The notes under the pieces were generated by a model. It saw nothing but the letters and a program-made list of their open reading frames with translations, did not search any database and was not told the DNA's origin. Positions 36,375 to 44,385 of a stretch of 44,385 bases of DNA are shown here, in pieces. The stretch is from an uncultured Sphingomonas sp. (GTDB lineage Bacteria; Pseudomonadota; Alphaproteobacteria; Sphingomonadales; Sphingomonadaceae), in assembly GCA_946482655.1 (NCBI GenBank), contig CAMLSA010000014.1, forward strand, positions 1 through 44,385, read 5' to 3'. Made by a program: the position numbers and the translations under genes. The first letter of the stretch is position 1. Each line of letters opens with the position of its first letter.

Positions 36375-36773
36375 GTGATCCTGGGAATCGGGATCGATCT
36401 GTGTCGCATCTCGCGCATCCGCCGATCCGTCGAGCGGCTCGGCGAAGCATGGATCGAAGAGCTGTTCGGGACTGAAGAACGCGACCGCTGTGCCGCGAAC
36501 GTAGACAGCGGCTTGGCTTTCGCCAGAGGCTTCGCCTGCAAGGAGGCCTGCGCCAAGGCCCTGGGCACGGGTTTCACGTCGGGCATCGATCCGCGTGACA
36601 TCGCTCTGTGGGAGGTCGATGCCGGATTGCTTCTCAGACTGAACGGCGGGGCGCTTGCGCGCCTTCAGCAGATGAGCCCGCGGAACTCTGTTGCGCGAGG
36701 TCTGGCGACCTGCACCCACATGGGCGACCTGATGTCGTGTATGGTCGTTTTGGAGGCGAGTCCGAGGCTGTAG
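36375..36773 (+). CDS. AcpS-like phosphopantetheinyl transferase
   Basis: This 132-residue protein matches holo-ACP synthase: VILGIGIDLCRISRI at the N-terminus with metal-binding Asp8, and the catalytic segment RGFACKEACAKALGTGF with Glu57 and Lys61. It lacks clear HxSxxH-like sequence near the C-terminus, where CTHMGDLMSCMVVLE is found instead. AcpS transfers phosphopantetheine from CoA to carrier proteins. No carrier protein, polyketide or peptide synthase is near, and its place at the end of an accessory operon suggests a second copy beside the housekeeping one. The GTG start at 36375 has no good ribosome-binding site. Confidence 0.8.
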   Translation: MILGIGIDLCRISRIRRSVERLGEAWIEELFGTEERDRCAANVDSGLAFARGFACKEACAKALGTGFTSGIDPRDIALWEVDAGLLLRLNGGALARLQQMSPRNSVARGLATCTHMGDLMSCMVVLEASPRL

Positions 36774-37150
36774 AAGCCCGGTCGCGTGCGCCGACGAAAC
36801 AGTGCCAATTCCGATCCGCGCCGCTCCGGCCAAGTGTCTCAAACACAAAATACTTTCGACTCTTGAACTTGTAGCTTCACTCTTGGAAGTGAATGCGTCG
36901 CCGGTGAGCGGGATTGGTTGGTATGCAGCCGGCACAGAGCAAAGAAACCCCGCCTTTGTGCACGCTATTCTACGCCAGAGCACTCCCACCCATCGAAGCG
37001 GCTTTACATCATCCTCGGAGCGCGCGCAGATCAGTCCTGCGGGACAGATGGAGTAGTCAGCACAATAGGAGTGAAAGGCGGACAAGAGCAACAATCAAGC
37101 GAAGGCGAAATCCACCGCCGAACCTACGCTATTGCCGCCGTTTGTATCCG
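36774..37150. other. 377-nt gap between the accessory region and guaA
   Basis: No gene is seen. The base composition is noticeably less GC-rich than the flanks in the stretch 36840-37110. A 6-bp-stem hairpin (TTCACT/AGTGAA, 36875-36892) and a 9-bp CACTCCCAC copy (36981-36989) that recurs at the guaA 3' end (37152-37160) are the only structures found. It may be the scar between island and core. Confidence 0.5.
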
Positions 37151-38749
37151 TCACTCCCACTCGATCGTCCCCGGCGGCTTCGACGTATAGTCGTAGGTCA
37201 CCCGGTTGATCCCCTGCACCTCGTTGACGATACGCGTCGCGACGCGGCTGAGGAACGCGGCGTCGAACGGATAAACGTCAGCGGTCATGCCGTCGGTCGA
37301 GGTGACCGCGCGTAGCGCACAGACATATTCGTAGGTGCGCCCGTCGCCCATCACTCCCACGGAGCGGACCGGCAGCAGCACCGCGAAAGCCTGCCAGATC
37401 GCATCGTAGAGGCCGGCGCGGCGAATCTCGTCGAGATAGACCGCGTCGGCCTTGCGCAGGATATCGCAGCGCTCCTTGGTGACCTCGCCCGGGATGCGGA
37501 TCGCGAGGCCCGGCCCCGGGAAGGGATGACGACCGACGAAGATGTCGGGCAGGCCGAGCTCGCGGCCGAGCGCGCGTACCTCGTCCTTGAACAACTCGCG
37601 CAACGGCTCGACCAACTTCATGTTCATCCGCTCGGGCAGGCCACCGACGTTGTGATGACTCTTGATGGTGACCGAGGGCCCGCCGGTGAAGCTGACGCTC
37701 TCGATCACGTCGGGATAGAGCGTCCCCTGGGCGAGAAAGTCCGCACCTCCGATCTTCTTCGCCTCGGCTTCGAACACCTCGATGAAGGTCTTGCCGATGA
37801 ACTTGCGTTTGGCCTCCGGGTCAGTCAGGCCCTTGAGTCCGTTGAGGAACAGCGTCTCCGCGTTCACATGGACCAGCGGAATGCCATAATGTTCGCGGAA
37901 CAGGCTGACGACCTGATCGGCCTCGCCCAGCCGCATGAGGCCATGATCGACGAACACGCAGGTCAGCTGATCGCCGATCGCCTCGTGAATCAGCACCGCC
38001 GCGACGGCGCTGTCGACGCCGCCCGAGAGACCGCAGATGACCCGGCCCGAGCCCACATGCTGGCGGATCTCCGCGATCTTGGTCGCGCGGAACTCAGCCA
38101 TCGTCCAGTCGCCGGCCAACCCGCAGACGTGCCGCGCAAAATTGGCGATCAGCTTGCCGCCATCGGGCGTATGGACGACCTCGGGATGGAACTGCACTCC
38201 GTAGAAATGGCGTTTCTCGTCGGAGGTCACTGCAAAGGGCGCACCGTCGGAGATCGCGATCGGCGAGAAGCCTGGCGGCAGGATATCGACCTTGTCGCCG
38301 TGGCTCATCCACACCTGATGATGCTCACCCTCCTTCCAGAGGCCGTCGAACAGTGCCGATCGGTCCTTGATTTCGATGAAGGCACGGCCGAATTCACGGT
38401 TGTCGTGGCTCGGAACCACCGAGCCGCCAAGCTGCTGGCACATCGTCTGCTGGCCGTAGCAAATGCCGAGAATCGGCACGCCCGCCTCGAAGAAGCGCTG
38501 CGGCGCGCGCGGACTGCCGAGATCGGCGACCGATGCCGGCCCGCCCGAAAGGATGATGCCTCTCGGGTTGAGCCGGTCGAACGCGGCATCGGCGGCGTTG
38601 AAGGGCGCGATCTCGCTATAGACCCCGGCCTCGCGAACGCGTCTGGCGATGAGCTGGGTGACCTGGCTGCCGAAATCGACGATCAGGATCGACTCATGCA
38701 GCTGGCTGCTGGGCTTCGGGGCGGCGGTGGCGGGGAGCTGGGCTGTCAT
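37151..38749 (-). CDS. guaA: GMP synthase (glutamine-hydrolysing)
   Basis: This 532-residue enzyme makes GMP from XMP, ATP and glutamine. The glutamine amidotransferase domain starts [20 protein letters not shown], with the nucleophilic cysteine in [18 protein letters not shown] and the histidine in [11 protein letters not shown]. The ATP pyrophosphatase P-loop is [18 protein letters not shown], and the dimerisation domain ends [15 protein letters not shown]. The ATG at 38749 is chosen over upstream non-ATG codons for the family length. The 3' end (PPGTIEWE codons) is a known target for island integrases, relevant to the accessory genes next to it. Confidence 0.98.
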   Translation of the reverse strand: MTAQLPATAAPKPSSQLHESILIVDFGSQVTQLIARRVREAGVYSEIAPFNAADAAFDRLNPRGIILSGGPASVADLGSPRAPQRFFEAGVPILGICYGQQTMCQQLGGSVVPSHDNREFGRAFIEIKDRSALFDGLWKEGEHHQVWMSHGDKVDILPPGFSPIAISDGAPFAVTSDEKRHFYGVQFHPEVVHTPDGGKLIANFARHVCGLAGDWTMAEFRATKIAEIRQHVGSGRVICGLSGGVDSAVAAVLIHEAIGDQLTCVFVDHGLMRLGEADQVVSLFREHYGIPLVHVNAETLFLNGLKGLTDPEAKRKFIGKTFIEVFEAEAKKIGGADFLAQGTLYPDVIESVSFTGGPSVTIKSHHNVGGLPERMNMKLVEPLRELFKDEVRALGRELGLPDIFVGRHPFPGPGLAIRIPGEVTKERCDILRKADAVYLDEIRRAGLYDAIWQAFAVLLPVRSVGVMGDGRTYEYVCALRAVTSTDGMTADVYPFDAAFLSRVATRIVNEVQGINRVTYDYTSKPPGTIEWE

Positions 38750-38859
38750 GGGGAGCCGATAAGGAAGGACGGCGCGCCTGTCCAGCGGCTGCGGCAATTA
38801 TCGAATCTGAAGGACGGAAGACAGCATTCGGGCGCCGGACGCAGGAACCGCTGTTGCGA

Positions 38860-39366
38860 TCAGCGGACGCCGCGGCGCAGAGATTCGCGGCTGCTGAGCT
38901 GGACGGTCTCGACGCGGCCGTCGCGAACGCCGCAGAAGAAGTTTCTATCGCCCTCGCGCTCGACGTCGATCGTCCCGTCGACCCGCCAGCCATCGCCATC
39001 GCGGTCGACCGACTCGACTGCGGACACGCGGCCCCTGGCCATGTTCTCGACGGCGTCACTGCACATCGAGGCGACCTCGCGGGCATCGGAGCCCGCTTCG
39101 TACAGATCATCGCGCTGGTCGAGGCCGCGACGCGACGCGATTGTTCGATTTCTGTCCTTGCTGGCGGCGTTGGCGACAGCGAAAATACCGCCGCCGATCA
39201 CGGCGCCCAGCAGGATGTTGCCGAAAGTATCGCCGCCGCCACGATGGTGATGATGGTGGAAGCCGCCGAAACCGCGCCCCCAGGGTCGCGCGGCGGCAGG
39301 CGCCGCCGCCGCCGCCATCAGAGCCAATGCCGTTGTCGAACCGACCAGAGTCTTGATCTTGATCAT
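38860..39366 (-). CDS. Exported protein of unknown function, His-rich segment
   Basis: This 168-residue protein has a signal peptide (KTLVGSTTALALMAAAAAPA, cleavage near AAARP). A Gly/His-rich stretch (GRGFGGFHHHHHRGGG) and a glycine-rich hydrophobic segment (ILLGAVIGGGIFAVANAA) follow. The C-terminal domain has DRDGDGWRVDGTIDVEREGD and two cysteines (MCSDAVEN, FFCGVRD) that could form a disulfide. Similar small periplasmic proteins are common in sphingomonads without known role. It lies 110 nt upstream of guaA on the same strand. Confidence 0.8.
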   Translation of the reverse strand: MIKIKTLVGSTTALALMAAAAAPAAARPWGRGFGGFHHHHHRGGGDTFGNILLGAVIGGGIFAVANAASKDRNRTIASRRGLDQRDDLYEAGSDAREVASMCSDAVENMARGRVSAVESVDRDGDGWRVDGTIDVEREGDRNFFCGVRDGRVETVQLSSRESLRRGVR

Positions 39367-39504
39367 GACGAAGCCCCTACTGATACGCGAAATGATGGAT
39401 TCAGCGATTAACCGCCAGCAGCTTGCGGTGAGCTGAATAGGGAAGGCTCTACCCTCTATTCTCCCGCCTGACGTCGCACTTGTTGACGTTCGGGTCGTGG
39501 CGGT

Positions 39505-40179
39505 TCAGCGCTTGCCGCAATTCCCGGTGCGCGCGCAGGCTGCGCTTCGATGCTGCGTGTCACGCTGGCTCGCTTGGGCCGCTCCCGCCAGCGTCAGCAG
39601 AACCGCCGCCCACCCGGCGTGCGCCTCGGCTCGTTCTTCGGAACGGGCCCGATAATAAGTGACGAGATTCTGATCGATGAGGGCGAGTTCGGAGGCTTCT
39701 CCGGACAGGCTGCCCCGTATCATCGACAGGCGCTCGAGCGCGGCGATCCAGGTTTTCACGCTGGTCGTGTCGCGACCCTTGAGGATTTCCATCTCCCGCT
39801 CGATCAGGTCGGTTTCCGCCTGCCTCCGGCGCAATTCGTCCACCTTGCCCTGCAGCCAGATTTCCGAGAGGGCCGCCGACGGCTTCTCCGCCATATGCTC
39901 GCGAAACACGTGAAGCATCTGGCCCCGACCGACGAGCTCGGACAGTGACCATGCGGCCGTCAGCGCGAGGACAAGATCCTCAGGCGCTGCGGGATCGGAA
40001 ACGATCAGCGCGTTGATGGCGCGTTCGGCCGATGCCTGGGCACGGCTCTCAAGGGCCGCTCGCTCCGAGCGGTAGGTCTTGTCGCGAGCATCCCAGATCT
40101 TGACGAAATCCTTGTAGACCGACGCGTGAACAGGCGCGGCCACGAACAAGCCCATCAACGCCAGCGAGATCAGTCGCAT
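39505..40179 (-). CDS. Exported protein of unknown function, helical
   Basis: This 224-residue protein starts with a signal peptide (MRLISLALMGLFVAAPVHAS). The rest is mostly charged helices (AALESRAQASAERAINALIV, KVDELRRRQAETDLIEREME), with a short hydrophobic stretch (AGWAAVLLTLAGAAQA) near the C-terminus and two cysteines at the very end. I recognise no family. It follows the prolyl oligopeptidase gene by 24 nt on the same strand, so co-transcription is likely. Confidence 0.75.
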   Translation of the reverse strand: MRLISLALMGLFVAAPVHASVYKDFVKIWDARDKTYRSERAALESRAQASAERAINALIVSDPAAPEDLVLALTAAWSLSELVGRGQMLHVFREHMAEKPSAALSEIWLQGKVDELRRRQAETDLIEREMEILKGRDTTSVKTWIAALERLSMIRGSLSGEASELALIDQNLVTYYRARSEERAEAHAGWAAVLLTLAGAAQASQRDTQHRSAACARTGNCGKR

Positions 40180-40203
40180 CGGAAATCCCCCTTTCTGCGC
40201 AGG

Positions 40204-42345
40204 CTATCTCGTCAGGGCCATCCCCGTCCAGTGGCCGAGAAAGGCCCAGAGATCCGCATATTCGTCGATGATCTTCTCAGTGGGCTTGCCCGAGCCATGC
40301 CCGGCACGGGTCTCGATACGAATCAGGCGCGGCCGCGGGCCGAGCTCGGCCGCCTGGAGGGCAGCGGCATATTTGAAACTGTGCCCCGGCACGACGCGGT
40401 CGTCGGTGTCGGCCGTGGTCACCATGATCGCCGGATAATCGGTGCCCTCGCGGATGTTATGATAGGGCGAATAGCTGCGCAGAAGCCGGAAGTCGGCCTC
40501 TTTGCCGGGGTCGCCATAATCGTCGACCCAGTAGCGGCCCGCGGTGAAGCGATTGAAGCGTAGCATGTCCATCACCCCGACCGCTGGATTTGCCGCCACG
40601 AAGAGATCGGGCCGCCGGTTCACCACCGCGCCCACCAGCAGCCCGCCGTTGGACCTCCCCATTGCGGCCACCCTGCCCTTGGCGCTGATCCCGCTCGAGA
40701 TCAGATATTCCGCGGCGGCAATGAAATCGTCGAAGACGTTCTGCTTGGCGGCGAGCCTGCCCGCATCGTGCCACACCTTGCCATATTCGCCGCCGCCGCG
40801 GATGTTCGCGACCGCGTAGACTCCGCCCATCTCCATCCAGCCGAGCACCGCCGGCGAGAAGGTCGGCGTGAGCGCGATGTTGAAACCGCCATAGCCGTAG
40901 AGCAGCGCCGGCGCGCCCGGCGTCGTGGTCTTCTTTCTGGCGACGAACATCGGGATCTGGGTGCCATCCTTTGAGTTGAAGAACAGCTGGTCGACGACGT
41001 AGTCGGTCGGATCGAAGGCGAGCTTGGGCTGCATAAACGGCTCGATTTCCTCCGTCGAGGTGTTGAGCCGATAGATGGTGCCCGGCGTCGCGTAGCTCGA
41101 GAAACTGAAGAAGGTCTCCGGATCACCGACGCGTCCGCCGAAACCGGCGCCAGTGCCGATGTCGGGCAGCTTGATCGGTCCGACCAGCCGCCCGTCGAGT
41201 TCGAAGAGCAAAGCCTCGGTCTTGGCATCGCCGAGATAGGCGAGGATCATCCGGCTGCCGACCAGTGAGACGCCGACCAGCGTATCCGCCGACTGCGGAA
41301 CGATCTCGACCGGCTTGGGGCGCTTCTGAGACATGTCGAGCATCACCACGCGCTGGCGCGGCGCCGCCAGGTTGGTACGGAAATAAAGCTTGGTGCCGAT
41401 GCTGCCGGCCAGCGCCCATTCGTTCCTCAAACCGGTGACCAGCTTCCGCGGCGTCGGATCGGCCTCGGCCAGGTCGAATAAGGTCACCTCATGGCGCTCG
41501 TCCGTCCCGGCACTCGACGTGATCAGGGCAAAGCGGCCATCCTGGGTCGTCTCCACGTCATGGTTGAGCCGGGGCTGCCGGGGGGTGGCGTAAAGCAGCC
41601 GGTCCTCCGCCTGGGTAGTCCCGATCCGGTGGTAATAAACCTGATGATCGAGGTTGAGCTGCTGATAGGCCGTGCCACGTTTCGGCTCCGGGAAACGCGA
41701 ATAGAAGAAGCCCTTGCCATCGCCGTCCCAAGCCAGGGTCGAGAATTTGACCCACTTGATCTCGTCCTCGAGCAACTTGCCGGTCACGACGTCGAGGACA
41801 TGCAATGTCCGCCAGTCGCTTCCCCCGTCCTGGACCGAATAGAGCAGCAGATCGCCATTGTTCGAGGGACGCCATTCGTCGAGCGCGGTGGCGCCGTCTT
41901 TCGACCAGCGGTTCGGATCGAGCAGCAGGCGCTCCTCGCCCTCGAGCCCGTCGCGGACCAGCAGCACCGACTGGTTCTGCAGGCCGCTGTTGTACGTGTA
42001 GAAATAGCGGCCGCCCCGCTTGCGGGGCACGCCATAGCGCCCATAATCCCACAATGTCTTCAGCCGCGCCTTGATGACCTCGCGGCTGCCGAGCGAATTC
42101 AGATATTTATCCGTGACCCTATTCTCCGCCTCGACCCACGCGGCGACCTCGGGGTCGGTCCGAACGTCATTCTCGAGCCAGCGATAGGGATCGGCAACCA
42201 ACTCGCCGAACTTGGTCTCGACGATGTCCTCGCGCCTCGTATCTGGATAGGTGACGGCATCGGAACGAGCGGCGGTCGAAACGGGCAAGGCGATGCTCAT
42301 CATCAGCAGGGCAAACAGGGCGGCACGCACCCGGATCGGGGACAT
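40204..42345 (-). CDS. Prolyl oligopeptidase family (S9A) serine peptidase, exported
   Basis: This 713-residue protein starts with a signal peptide (RVRAALFALLMMSIALPVST). A beta-propeller with the opening YPDTRREDIVETKFGELVAD and DPYRWLEND comes first, then a C-terminal alpha/beta-hydrolase domain. The nucleophile serine lies in AAMGRSNGGLLVGAVVNRRP, the aspartate in TADTDDRVVPGHSFKYAAAL and the histidine in ETRAGHGSGKPT. Such enzymes cut short proline-containing peptides in the periplasm. Length and triad are complete. It is followed by a small exported protein, possibly in one transcript. Confidence 0.95.
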   Translation of the reverse strand: MSPIRVRAALFALLMMSIALPVSTAARSDAVTYPDTRREDIVETKFGELVADPYRWLENDVRTDPEVAAWVEAENRVTDKYLNSLGSREVIKARLKTLWDYGRYGVPRKRGGRYFYTYNSGLQNQSVLLVRDGLEGEERLLLDPNRWSKDGATALDEWRPSNNGDLLLYSVQDGGSDWRTLHVLDVVTGKLLEDEIKWVKFSTLAWDGDGKGFFYSRFPEPKRGTAYQQLNLDHQVYYHRIGTTQAEDRLLYATPRQPRLNHDVETTQDGRFALITSSAGTDERHEVTLFDLAEADPTPRKLVTGLRNEWALAGSIGTKLYFRTNLAAPRQRVVMLDMSQKRPKPVEIVPQSADTLVGVSLVGSRMILAYLGDAKTEALLFELDGRLVGPIKLPDIGTGAGFGGRVGDPETFFSFSSYATPGTIYRLNTSTEEIEPFMQPKLAFDPTDYVVDQLFFNSKDGTQIPMFVARKKTTTPGAPALLYGYGGFNIALTPTFSPAVLGWMEMGGVYAVANIRGGGEYGKVWHDAGRLAAKQNVFDDFIAAAEYLISSGISAKGRVAAMGRSNGGLLVGAVVNRRPDLFVAANPAVGVMDMLRFNRFTAGRYWVDDYGDPGKEADFRLLRSYSPYHNIREGTDYPAIMVTTADTDDRVVPGHSFKYAAALQAAELGPRPRLIRIETRAGHGSGKPTEKIIDEYADLWAFLGHWTGMALTR

Positions 42346-42369
42346 CTGGCGGGAACCTCGAACACCGAA

Positions 42370-42408
42370 ACAAAAAGAGCCGCGAACCTAACGCTCGCGG
42401 CTCTCTTT
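42370..42408 (-). terminator. Rho-independent terminator of the rpsK-rpoA-rplQ operon
   Basis: A perfect 10-bp stem (AGAGCCGCGA / TCGCGGCTCT) with a 9-nt loop is followed on the minus strand by TTTTTGTTT. It lies about 50 nt after the rplQ stop. Textbook form. Confidence 0.93.
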
Positions 42409-42452
42409 GCAATGCTCGAAGCTCCCCCTCGCGAACAGGAGAGGAGTTCAGA

Positions 42453-42875
42453 TCAGGCAGCCTCGTCGAGGTCCTCGCCGCTCTGTACCGGGCCCGAATC
42501 CTGGCCCTTGGCTGAAACGTCCCGGTCGACGAACTCGATAATCGCCATCTGCGCGGCGTCCGAAGCGCGAATGCCCGCCTTGATGATCCGGGTATAGCCG
42601 CCGTTGCGCGAGGCGTAGCGCGCGGCCAGCACGTCGAACAGCTTCTTGAGCTGAGTGTCGTCAAGCAGACGCGCATGGGCAAGGCGGCGATTGGCGAGCC
42701 CGCCCTTCTTCGCGAGCGTCACGAGCTTTTCGACATAGGGGCGAAGCTCCTTCGCCTTGGCGAGCGTGGTCGTGATCTGCTCATGCTTGATGAGCGCCGC
42801 AGACTGGTTACGGAACAGGGCGGTACGATGAGAAGCGGTCCGCTGAAGCTTACGACCGCCAACGCGATGGCGCAT
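42453..42875 (-). CDS. rplQ: 50S ribosomal protein L17
   Basis: This 140-residue protein has the L17 start [20 protein letters not shown], then [39 protein letters not shown] and the [20 protein letters not shown] block. The C-terminus has a short acidic extension ([14 protein letters not shown]) seen in alphaproteobacteria. It is the last gene of the alpha operon, 102 nt after rpoA, and ends at the strong terminator at 42370-42408. Confidence 0.98.
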   Translation of the reverse strand: MRHRVGGRKLQRTASHRTALFRNQSAALIKHEQITTTLAKAKELRPYVEKLVTLAKKGGLANRRLAHARLLDDTQLKKLFDVLAARYASRNGGYTRIIKAGIRASDAAQMAIIEFVDRDVSAKGQDSGPVQSGEDLDEAA

Positions 42876-42977
42876 GGTTCTTTCCTTCGTTCGTCAGGGG
42901 GCCGTGCAAGGTACCCCAAGCCAGGCGGCAGTTGAGGGCGCCGCCCTTTCCCTACTCATATCCTAACGGCAGCCCGA

Positions 42978-44039
42978 TCAAAATTCCTGTTCGAGCTTCT
43001 TGGCCATTTCCTCGATATTCTCGGGTGGCCAGCCGGGGATTTCCATGCCGAGACGCAGGCCCATCGAGGCGAGGACTTCCTTGATCTCGTTGAGCGACTT
43101 GCGGCCGAAATTGGGCGTCCGCAGCATCTCGGCCTCGGTCTTCTGGACCAGGTCGCCGATATAGATGATGTTGTCGTTCTTGAGGCAGTTCGCCGAGCGG
43201 ACGCTGAGCTCGAGCTCGTCGACCTTCTTGAGCAGGTAGCGGTTGAGCTGGTTGGCGTCGCCCTCCGGCTCCGCGCCGCCGGCTGCCGCGGTCGCGGCAC
43301 CCGCGCTCGGGGCCGAAATCGCCATGCCGTCGTCGAAATGGACGAACAGCTGGAGCTGGTCCTGCAGGATGCGCGCCGAATAGGCGAGCGCGTCCTCCGG
43401 AGTCACCGTGCCGTCGGTCTCGATCGTCAGCGTGAGCTTGTCGTAGTCGAGCTCCTGGCCGACGCGGGTGTTCTCGACCTTGTAGGCAACTTGGCGGACC
43501 GGCGAGTAGAGCGCATCGACCGGGATCAGACCGATCGGAGCGTCGACCGGGCGGTTGGCCGCGGCGGTGACATAGCCTTTCCCGATGTCGGCGGTCAGCT
43601 CCATGTTGAGCGTCGCGGCCTCGTCGAGATGGCAGATGACCAGATCGGGGTTCATCACCTCGATGTCACCCGTAGCGGCGATCATCCCCGCGGTGACTTC
43701 GGCCGGGCCGCTGGCGGAGAGCTGGAGGCGCTTTGGCCCCTCGCCCTGCATCCTGAGCGCGATCTGCTTCACGTTGAGAACGATATCGGTCACATCCTCG
43801 CGGACCCCCGCGAGCGACGAGAACTCGTGAAGGACATTCTCGATCTTGATCGACGTGACGGCGGCGCCCTGCAGCGAGGACAGCAGCACGCGGCGCAGCG
43901 AGTTGCCGAGCGTCAGGCCGAAGCCACGCTCAAGCGGCTCGGCGACAAAGGTCGCCTTGCGTTTGCCGTCGCCGCCCGACTTCTTTTCGAGGCCGTTCGG
44001 CTTCTTGAGTTCCTGCCAGTTCTTTGCGTTGACAGCCAC
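42978..44039 (-). CDS. rpoA: RNA polymerase alpha subunit
   Basis: This 353-residue subunit dimerises to start polymerase assembly. The N-terminal domain shows [20 protein letters not shown] and [20 protein letters not shown]. The C-terminal domain, which binds UP elements and activators, shows [20 protein letters not shown] and [20 protein letters not shown]. The linker carries an Ala/Gly-rich stretch. It lies between rpsK and rplQ in the conserved order. Confidence 0.99.
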   Translation of the reverse strand: MAVNAKNWQELKKPNGLEKKSGGDGKRKATFVAEPLERGFGLTLGNSLRRVLLSSLQGAAVTSIKIENVLHEFSSLAGVREDVTDIVLNVKQIALRMQGEGPKRLQLSASGPAEVTAGMIAATGDIEVMNPDLVICHLDEAATLNMELTADIGKGYVTAAANRPVDAPIGLIPVDALYSPVRQVAYKVENTRVGQELDYDKLTLTIETDGTVTPEDALAYSARILQDQLQLFVHFDDGMAISAPSAGAATAAAGGAEPEGDANQLNRYLLKKVDELELSVRSANCLKNDNIIYIGDLVQKTEAEMLRTPNFGRKSLNEIKEVLASMGLRLGMEIPGWPPENIEEMAKKLEQEF

Positions 44040-44119
44040 TGTGTTCCCCTCGGGGTATGGCAGGAGCGAAAGGCAGCCTGCCGGAAAGTTGAAACGAAAG
44101 CCGAAGCCCTCGAGCCGGA

Positions 44120-44385
44120 TCAGACGCGGCGGCGCTTCGACGGGCGCACGCCGTTGTGCGGGATCGGCGTCACGTCACGAATTGACGTGATGTGGAACCC
44201 GACCGCCTGCAGCGCGCGGAGCGCCGACTCGCGGCCCGATCCGGGGCCCTTAACCTCGACCTCGAGCGTCCGGACGCCATGTTCGGCAGCCTTCTTGCCC
44301 GCATCCTCGGCAGCAACCTGAGCGGCATAGGGGGTCGACTTGCGGCTGCCCTTGAAGCCCATCATGCCCGCCGATGACCAGGCAA
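44120..44385 (-). CDS. rpsK: 30S ribosomal protein S11, C-terminal part (starts outside the window)
   Basis: About 87 C-terminal residues of S11 are visible: [40 protein letters not shown] and the basic end [17 protein letters not shown]. This protein shapes the platform of the 30S subunit. It precedes rpoA by 80 nt on the same strand, the usual rpsM-rpsK-rpoA-rplQ order. Confidence 0.98.
   Translation of the reverse strand, partial: AWSSAGMMGFKGSRKSTPYAAQVAAEDAGKKAAEHGVRTLEVEVKGPGSGRESALRALQAVGFHITSIRDVTPIPHNGVRPSKRRRV

Noticed and set aside
36981..37160. CACTCCCAC direct repeat as island attachment sites
   Set aside because: Only 9 bp match, sequences diverge at once afterwards, and no integrase is present; kept only as a hint.

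Overview
The window looks like a chromosomal segment of a Sphingomonadaceae alphaproteobacterium (Sphingomonas / Rhizorhabdus type). The base composition is GC-rich. The core enzymes (SucA, SucD, Mdh, SdhABCD, RpoA) read as alphaproteobacterial, and there are two large TonB-dependent receptors with the EEIVVTAQKR-type plug start common in sphingomonads. This assignment is by inspection only; no database search was run.

Left part (1-14.5 kb, core metabolism plus an envelope cassette). On the minus strand sdhB, a PaaI-like thioesterase, zapE, mdh, sucD and the 5' part of sucA form a TCA-cycle gene line. The partner genes sdhC-sdhD-sdhA lie at 11.9-14.5 kb. They are separated from sdhB by a six-gene cassette (5957-11826): a MOP-type flippase, two nucleotidyltransferases, a CDP-alcohol phosphotransferase, a HIT hydrolase and a glycerophosphotransferase/GT-B-like protein. 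Together these suggest synthesis and export of a phosphodiester-containing surface compound.

Middle (14.6-27.4 kb). Two soluble methyl-accepting chemotaxis proteins sit in tandem. They share an almost identical 828-bp 3' half and the same 15-bp palindrome upstream. They are followed by an SDR oxidoreductase overlapping prmA, a TPR/OGT (SPINDLY-like) glycosyltransferase, an EVE-domain protein and two divergently transcribed TonB-dependent receptors.

Accessory region (27.4-36.8 kb). First comes a small gene graveyard (flavoprotein fragment, TonB receptor fragment, a disrupted small gene with a strong hairpin), then a vapBC toxin-antitoxin pair and a protein with an N-terminal domain I associate with restriction/conflict proteins. 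The centre of interest is a compact operon starting at about 30.3 kb from a promoter covered by a perfect 8+1+8 palindrome. It encodes a small acidic protein, an XRE regulator, an ImmA/IrrE metallopeptidase, a minimal cytosolic papain-like peptidase, a thymidylate-synthase-like protein, a degenerate MazG-like protein and a membrane-tethered dCTP-deaminase/dUTPase-fold protein lacking the catalytic glutamate. Next come a stand-alone DNA-base-hypermodification (HMUDK helical/glycosylase-like) protein, a small membrane protein with an apparent frameshift and an AcpS-like phosphopantetheinyl transferase. I propose this as a candidate undescribed nucleotide-sensing or base-modification conflict system. 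The parts are supported by motifs; the joint function is inference.

Right part (37.1-44.4 kb, core). guaA, whose 3' end abuts the accessory region (guaA 3' ends are known island integration sites), is followed by two exported proteins of unknown function, an S9A prolyl oligopeptidase, and the end of the ribosomal/alpha operon (rpsK partial, rpoA, rplQ) closed by a textbook terminator.
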